From NCBI GenBank assembly GCA_016801845.1, contig CM028922.1, forward strand, positions 2,757,001-2,821,000: 64,000 nt of DNA. Reading direction: 5' to 3'. Below, piece by piece: positions 58,363 to 64,000 of the stretch; position 1 is the stretch's first letter, and each line of letters starts with the position of its first letter. Source of the DNA: Polydactylus sextarius. Taxonomy: Eukaryota; Chordata; Actinopteri; Polynemidae. The position numbers were made by a program, and so were the translations under genes. The notes beneath the pieces were generated by a model. The model saw only the letters and a program-made list of their open reading frames with translations. It searched no databases and was not told where the DNA came from.

Positions 58363-61300
58363 GACAAAGACAGGCAGTGTTTTCCTCTGTAGCGGGAAAT
58401 CAATGTTCTTGTCCAGACCACAAGTAAAGGCTTTGTCCCAGCTTGTTTAATTGTCCCTGAACACAGATTTTTTTGTCATAGATTTTGTTGTCTGTGTCAC
58501 ATTGGAGGTCATTTGATGTCAGCTATGAACTTTTTTGTGTGTTTTTATTGCTGTTCATGGCAACTTGTTTTGTACACAGCAAACTTTCACAGAAAAATAT
58601 TATATTGTGTTCTTACTCTGTCTTTAATAAGTCTGCCCAAGTAAATCAAAAATACATTTATTGAAAGTGCAAATAATAAATCGGGTTAGTTGTGGGCTTG
58701 GATAGCGCTTATTGAAATATTATAGTTTAAGAAGCTTTGCTCTTGAAAGACCTAAAATAAAAGTTATTGGTGTCAGAAATCAGATTCATTCAAAGCCCAG
58801 ACTTGATGTCTCATGTGAGTCGACCTGCTCGTTCCAGCAGAAATCAGTAAAAATACATGCTCTCTGGTGATACCATTGATCAGAAACAAGACAAAACATA
58901 TAGTAGCAATGGTGACACCTTCCTTCAATACAAAAAACATGATGTATGTATGTTTTAGGAAGTCATTTAGTCTTTTTAAACTTTTATTTCCAACTGTTGA
59001 TGTCAAGATTTTACGTTTTCACCAGAAATGAATAGAGTCCATTGACAGCTGTGAAGCTGTAAATTAATGAGAAATGGTTGTTTTTCCTCTCACCACTTCC
59101 TGTCATTGTTGGTTTTGGTCTTCTTAGATTTTTTTATTGGTGATTTTATTGCCAGGAACTACAATAACTATGAGGGAATTCTGTCACTTTAAGTGAGGCA
59201 TTCAACTTTTCAAGCAGATCTTTTATGAATTTTTATTTCTATTTTTTAGTATTTTTGCTTAACTACTTTTAAAGACCTAGGATCCTCTAAATGAAGTGAC
59301 AATTTGACGATAATCCATTTATGTTTGTCTTTAAACTTATTCGTCCCCTATCCCAAACACAAACACACAGTCATTCACACTCTTACTCATTCATATTCTC
59401 TCTTTCTCAGTCACTCTCACGCACAAACAAACACGCAACACATGAACGGACACAGCAAGCCATCAGTTGCACAAGTCTGATGACTCAGAGGGAATCACAG
59501 TGTTGTTGTGCTCAGTGTGTTGTGACACAGCACATGAGAACAATGGCATGACCCCATCCACACAAACACATGCACACACAGGCTCACCTATTGTTTGTTC
59601 CTCTGCCAAACTCTTACATCCACTCTTTCTCTCTGATCTTTGCTTATGAAGTTAAAAAAAGGGGGGGAGGGGGGTGGGTCGTCTGGCAAAACAGACGTTC
59701 ATTCCCCTTCATCATCCAGACTCATATTTCTTTTTGTCCTTTTAGTCTGTCCAAAGAGTCCAAAGGTTAAAAAACCTTTCTCTGACCCAAAACAAAATGC
59801 GCACACTACTATTATGTCTTCAATCCACTGATGGAGAAGATACACACACAGATGAAAACATCTGCTCACCCCTCCTTAACCGAAGATGCTTAAGTGACTT
59901 CTTTACAGCAGTTGTTTTCTTTATTGGTACGTTTCCCAAACCCAAATGCCATGCCTTTTAAATATGAAATGATTCAATGGTTCAATATAAAAAATCATAA
60001 TTTTTTGGAATGTGATACAACTTCTTCCAGATACAACAATAGACCAATTCCTGCTCCTTCCAAACAAGCTTAAACGCTATTGTAGGAATAAAGATATCAG
60101 TTATTAAATATTTCCAGATTCCTCCTGCTTGTTCTCTTTTGTTTATCCTCAGAAATTTCTGTGAAAGGCTGAATAAGTATGGGAGGGAGAGAAAAAAGCA
60201 AGAAGAAAATAAATAGTAAGAGGCTATGGAACTCAGTTGCTCATTTACTTTTACTTCCCTTCCCAGCAAATGCTGCTCTTGTCTTTTATTTTGGTAGAGA
60301 TTTGTGTATTAAGGAGTTCTGGATGACTTGCTGTGTATTATTCCACCCCAGGAGCTTTGAAGGTGCAAGGACTGGCTGCACGTAAGGTCACCACAGGATC
60401 TCCCCTTAATAGTTGCAAGCTGTTGGCTGGATTTGGAGAGGCAGGGAGGAAAGAAGGCAAGAGTATGCCTTTCTGAGGGTTGCCTGCGCAAGATCCTTTT
60501 TTGTAGGTCCCCACTACCCCCCTTAGTTTGGAAGGAATTCCTTTCTTGGATGCTGGAAGCAGTACGCAGAGGGCACCGATTATATAGTTATACGGTTATA
60601 CTAAAACAACTATTTCTAAATGTGCCTGTATGTTTTTCTGTCTGCGTTGGTGGTGGGATTTTGGGTATGTGCTGAGATTTCACCCAGCCCCTCACCCCTG
60701 TTTACAACTCTCAGTCTGGCACAAGTATGCTCACTACGTGACATACCTCACTACGTTACTTGCTATGTACCACGATTGATGTTTGTGTCTTAGCTGATGG
60801 TCCGTGATAGCCACCCCTGACCACTAACCTCTGCGTCTGCGTTGGTGACTCACGTAGACAAAGCCCTTTGCTCCCTTTTAAAATGTCATTTGCTACTTGG
60901 GGATTTTGTTCTGATAGCAGATTTATATTTTATTTGCTTCTACTGAACCCACACAATTATTATTCTTAACTGCACATTTAGAGCTGTTACAGACATGATG
61001 TAGATGTTGTTCTCCTTTCTAGACATCTGATTTTCTGCCTGTTCTCCATCAAATATTCACATAGACGATTGCCAAAAACACATGCCATCAACAGCTCTTA
61101 ATTTTTTAAATGTTTGAGACAGACTAAGTTGACTTTATTTCCCCTTGCCAAGGCTCTGCCAGGGCAATTAAAGTGAAGGAGGGGGCCAAGGCACAGATAG
61201 GAGCACATGCACCATGGGTATTTCTTGGTCATGGCATGAAGAACTGCTTTGTTACCTTCTTACTTTCTGTGTTTTGTAAAGCCACTGCAATTATGACAAA

Positions 61301-64000
61301 TCATTAAATAAGCAGCAGCGTGCCATAACCTCCTTAAGCCTAACTTTTTTCTGTGTGTGTGTTTGTATGTGTGTGTATGGGGGTTTGGGGTGGGGTGGGG
61401 TGAGGTGGAGGGTGGTGGTGGTGGGGGGTTGCTGAGAGTGAAGGAAAGGAAGGATAACATGGAGGGAGGAGCAGGGCTTTTCTACACAGCTGAGCAAAGG
61501 TAGTTAGAGCTGCAGGGGGGGCGGCACTCCCCACAGTTTTTAAGGGTTTTGGCTGTCTACTAATGCCAAGTGCTTGCACTAATTTTGCCAAATTCAGTTC
61601 TGTGTTATTTTGCTCTCAAGTTGCTGTTTTCTCCTTCCTGATCAGATCCTGCTTTGTTTCTCTCAGTTAAACGTATGTAGTTTTGAATATACTTTTGTAT
61701 TTTTCTCCCTCTAATACTATGGATTTTTCACAGATGTTACACTCAGTGTTTCTAGACACTGATTTGTTTTTAGCTTTGCCTTTAACTCATGTGCTACACA
61801 GGGTTAGTGTGTTGTCACAAAAGTCTGATTTAAATCACGAAAGTTTAGCAAAAAAACAGGCTATATGTTTCCTTTTGCATTGCATTGCACTGCAAATAGA
61901 GATAGTTATGCACATATATTATACAGAATTAAAAGACATTAATAAAAGTCACAATAACAGAGACATTTTTAACAGAAATATTGCTTGTTCTAACAGGCTC
62001 TAGTACCCTCAGTCACTTGCTAATGAACAGTGTGTTATGCATCCCAAGATCAGCCTGTTCCTTCTTCCCCAGGCCTGTGCCCCTTACACCACCTTCTTTC
62101 CTTTAAGCATTGACTGACACGCACATACTGCACACACAGAAATGTAAAGAGGAACTCTGTGTTATTTTGACCTGTTCCTGAGATGGAAGGATGGGGCTCT
62201 GACAAGGTCTGCGTTTTTCAGAAGGGCTTTCATGTTGCTGTTAGTGGGTGTCCTCCCCCAGCCCTCCTCTAGCCCTGGGACATGGGGCAGCATGAGGGCC
62301 CCCAGGCCCACAAGGCCAGCCAGTCCCATTTCCCAGCCACCCTGAGAGAACCTCAAGTCAAGGCCAGATGTGGCAGCTGGCCCAGCCACCCTGGAGGTCA
62401 AGGTCAAAGGAAACCATGTCAAATTTGCCACCCACCATCATTCTCTAGATAGAGAGATAAACAGAAGTGGCCTTGGAGGGGAAGTGAGGTATAGAGGGGA
62501 AGTGGGAGGTGTTGTCGCAAAATGAGTTGCAAGAGAGAGGAGCGATAAAGCAGAGTAAAGTAAGAAAGTGGCTCTAAAGGAGACAAGGTGAAAGTGTGAA
62601 ACTGAGAGATAGTGTAATTAAATTGAGAAAGAGTTAGGTGAGAGTGAGGAGCCCCATGTTCTTGGCTTCAAAACGCCACAGAGGAAATGCTGCTCACAGA
62701 GTTGACAGCTGTTTCTGAAGTGTGTCCGGCTCTAGGCCTGTAAAGTCGTCACATGTAGGCCCCATTTTCTCAGAGGAGTCTGGGCACTGCCCACCTGGCC
62801 CTCACATTAGGAACACCCCCCCACCTCACACACACACAAACAACTTATTTTATACCCCATTTCAAAGCAGAGCCTGCGTCACAGCTCCTCTGTGACTACC
62901 ATGCTCCCCCATGTCATTCCACAGAACTGCTGTCCACAAATCCCTGACTCTCACAAACGATTGGTGTCGTTTCCTGTGTTTTGCATTTACCGCAAACTAT
63001 AACATTTTACCTTTACTTTAAAGTGCCATCCAAAGCAAAATGTAAACGTTGACTAATTTTATGACGTGCTTTAACACAACTACAAGATAGTTGTAAATTA
63101 CAGGAAGGGAATCATTATGTTTAAAAAAGATCTCATTTTACATAAATAAATATATATTGTTTGCAACATAACATAAACATCAACCCATTTTCTACCTGCT
63201 CTTCTCGTAATTTGCTATTAATGGAATGATTTTCATTAATAGAAGGAAAAGCTAAAGAACTTCAACATTTGTCAGAAATGTTCTGTTGCCCGTAGAAACA
63301 TTAATCTAGACAAACACCAATTTGAAAGGAAGTCAGAATTTGCCTTATTTTAATGGAAGTCTGTAAAAACAGAAAACAAATAGCCTTAGTTGTAAGCAAT
63401 CTGTGTTTTCCATTAACATCTAGCGTAACAAGATGAAATTGCTTTTATACATTTAGTAGTAATTAGTCACTCAGGAAGTGAGTCAGCCCCACAGTCCCAA
63501 AACTTTGGAGTTTATAGTGTGCAATACAGTCGACACTATTGTTATGAATGTGTCTTTTAGTAGATGGCAAATGCATTCAGTAATTACCTGACTAACTTCC
63601 CAGACAGTATTAGCTCTTGATGCAATTTATTTGATGGCATTACAGTAGTAGACTGGGTAATTATACAGCAGCTACTCCTTACTTACTCATATTCATATAA
63701 TTGTGCCAAGACCCTCCCCTGGAATCAACCCCTCCCTTAGCAGCCAGACAGCTTTCATTAATAGCATTGAACTAAGAGCTGCCTTTGGCATGAGGCACGC
63801 TGTCAACTAAGTATCTGTGTTGGGTAAAGTGGCTGGTATTGTCATTACATTTACATTGAATACCACTGAGATTCACTGTGCAGAGCAGGCAATACCACTT
63901 AGGCCTGAAGAGAAAAAACAACACCAGCCTCCACAGACTGATCTGATAAACCACCGGGATACAAATGCAGACATGCCCTTGGTCTACTGCCTGCCTTCCA

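Larger units (their letters stand above)
52786..64000 (+). other. start of last pappa intron, at least 11.2 kb
   Basis: From donor gttagt to the window end. It holds a LINE insertion (54847-56345), an L2-type tail (57407-57474), a possible MITE terminus (58145-58362), an A-rich (TAAAA)n tract near 57878-57902 and GT/GC-rich patches at 61360-61440 and 62220-62400. I scanned for the short last coding exon (cysteine-rich, ending the protein) and did not find it. Confidence 0.75.

Noticed and set aside
62162..62431. 89-codon minus-strand open frame in a locally GC-rich patch
   Set aside because: Considered as an antisense exon, but the Gly/Leu-rich translation matches nothing I know and there is no supporting splice context.
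1..64000. tRNA, rRNA, CRISPR or bacterial operon features
   Set aside because: None seen. Intron-exon structure, microsatellites and transposon types show a vertebrate nuclear genome.

Overview
The window is vertebrate, almost certainly teleost fish, genomic DNA. It holds one large interrupted gene on the + strand, and I recognise no second protein-coding gene. The gene is a pappalysin-1 (PAPP-A) orthologue, the secreted metzincin that cleaves IGF-binding proteins. I traced 18 consecutive internal exons between 364 and 52785, about 3.19 kb of coding sequence or roughly 1,063 codons. They run from the zinc-binding motif HEVGHSLGLYH through the central region and five complement-control-protein (CCP) modules to the third Lin12/Notch repeat (LNR3). 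The 5' exons (signal peptide, laminin-G-like region, start of the proteolytic domain) lie upstream of position 1. The short last coding exon and the 3' UTR were not found and probably lie beyond 64000. If intron positions are conserved with the 22-exon human gene, these are exons 4 to 21.

Layout. 364-1636: three close exons for the catalytic zinc site, Met-turn and the segment after it. 1637-8882: intron with an internally deleted Tc1/mariner copy and a pogo/Tigger-like remnant. 8883-9384: the largest exon. 9385-16852: intron with a decayed MITE and a large imperfect palindrome of about 780 bp. 16853-20076: three exons. 20077-34013: the largest internal intron (13.9 kb). 34014-35547: three exons, with an L2-type retroelement tail inside a 185-bp intron. 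38712-38885: first CCP exon, carrying a one-base frameshift. 45887-48053: five exons for CCP1-CCP5. 51432-52785: the last two exons found, with a (TA)n tract and a 210-bp MITE between them. 52786-64000: intron sequence with a 5'-truncated, internally deleted LINE that has clear target-site duplications.

Every splice junction preserves reading phase except the end of the 38712-38885 exon, where the frame is off by one base. As written, the spliced message meets a TGA at 45900-45902. The same exon has a CA microsatellite in place of a normal polypyrimidine tract, and one or two decayed partial copies lie in the intron just downstream. This is the most interesting locus in the window. It could be an assembly error, a polymorphism or a real lesion.

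The teleost assignment rests on the repeats (teleost-type L2 tails, Tc1 elements with CACTGCCTGGCC ends, a LINE family common in fish, many CA/TG microsatellites) and on the divergence of the protein from human PAPPA. The comparison with human PAPPA is from memory and no search was run.
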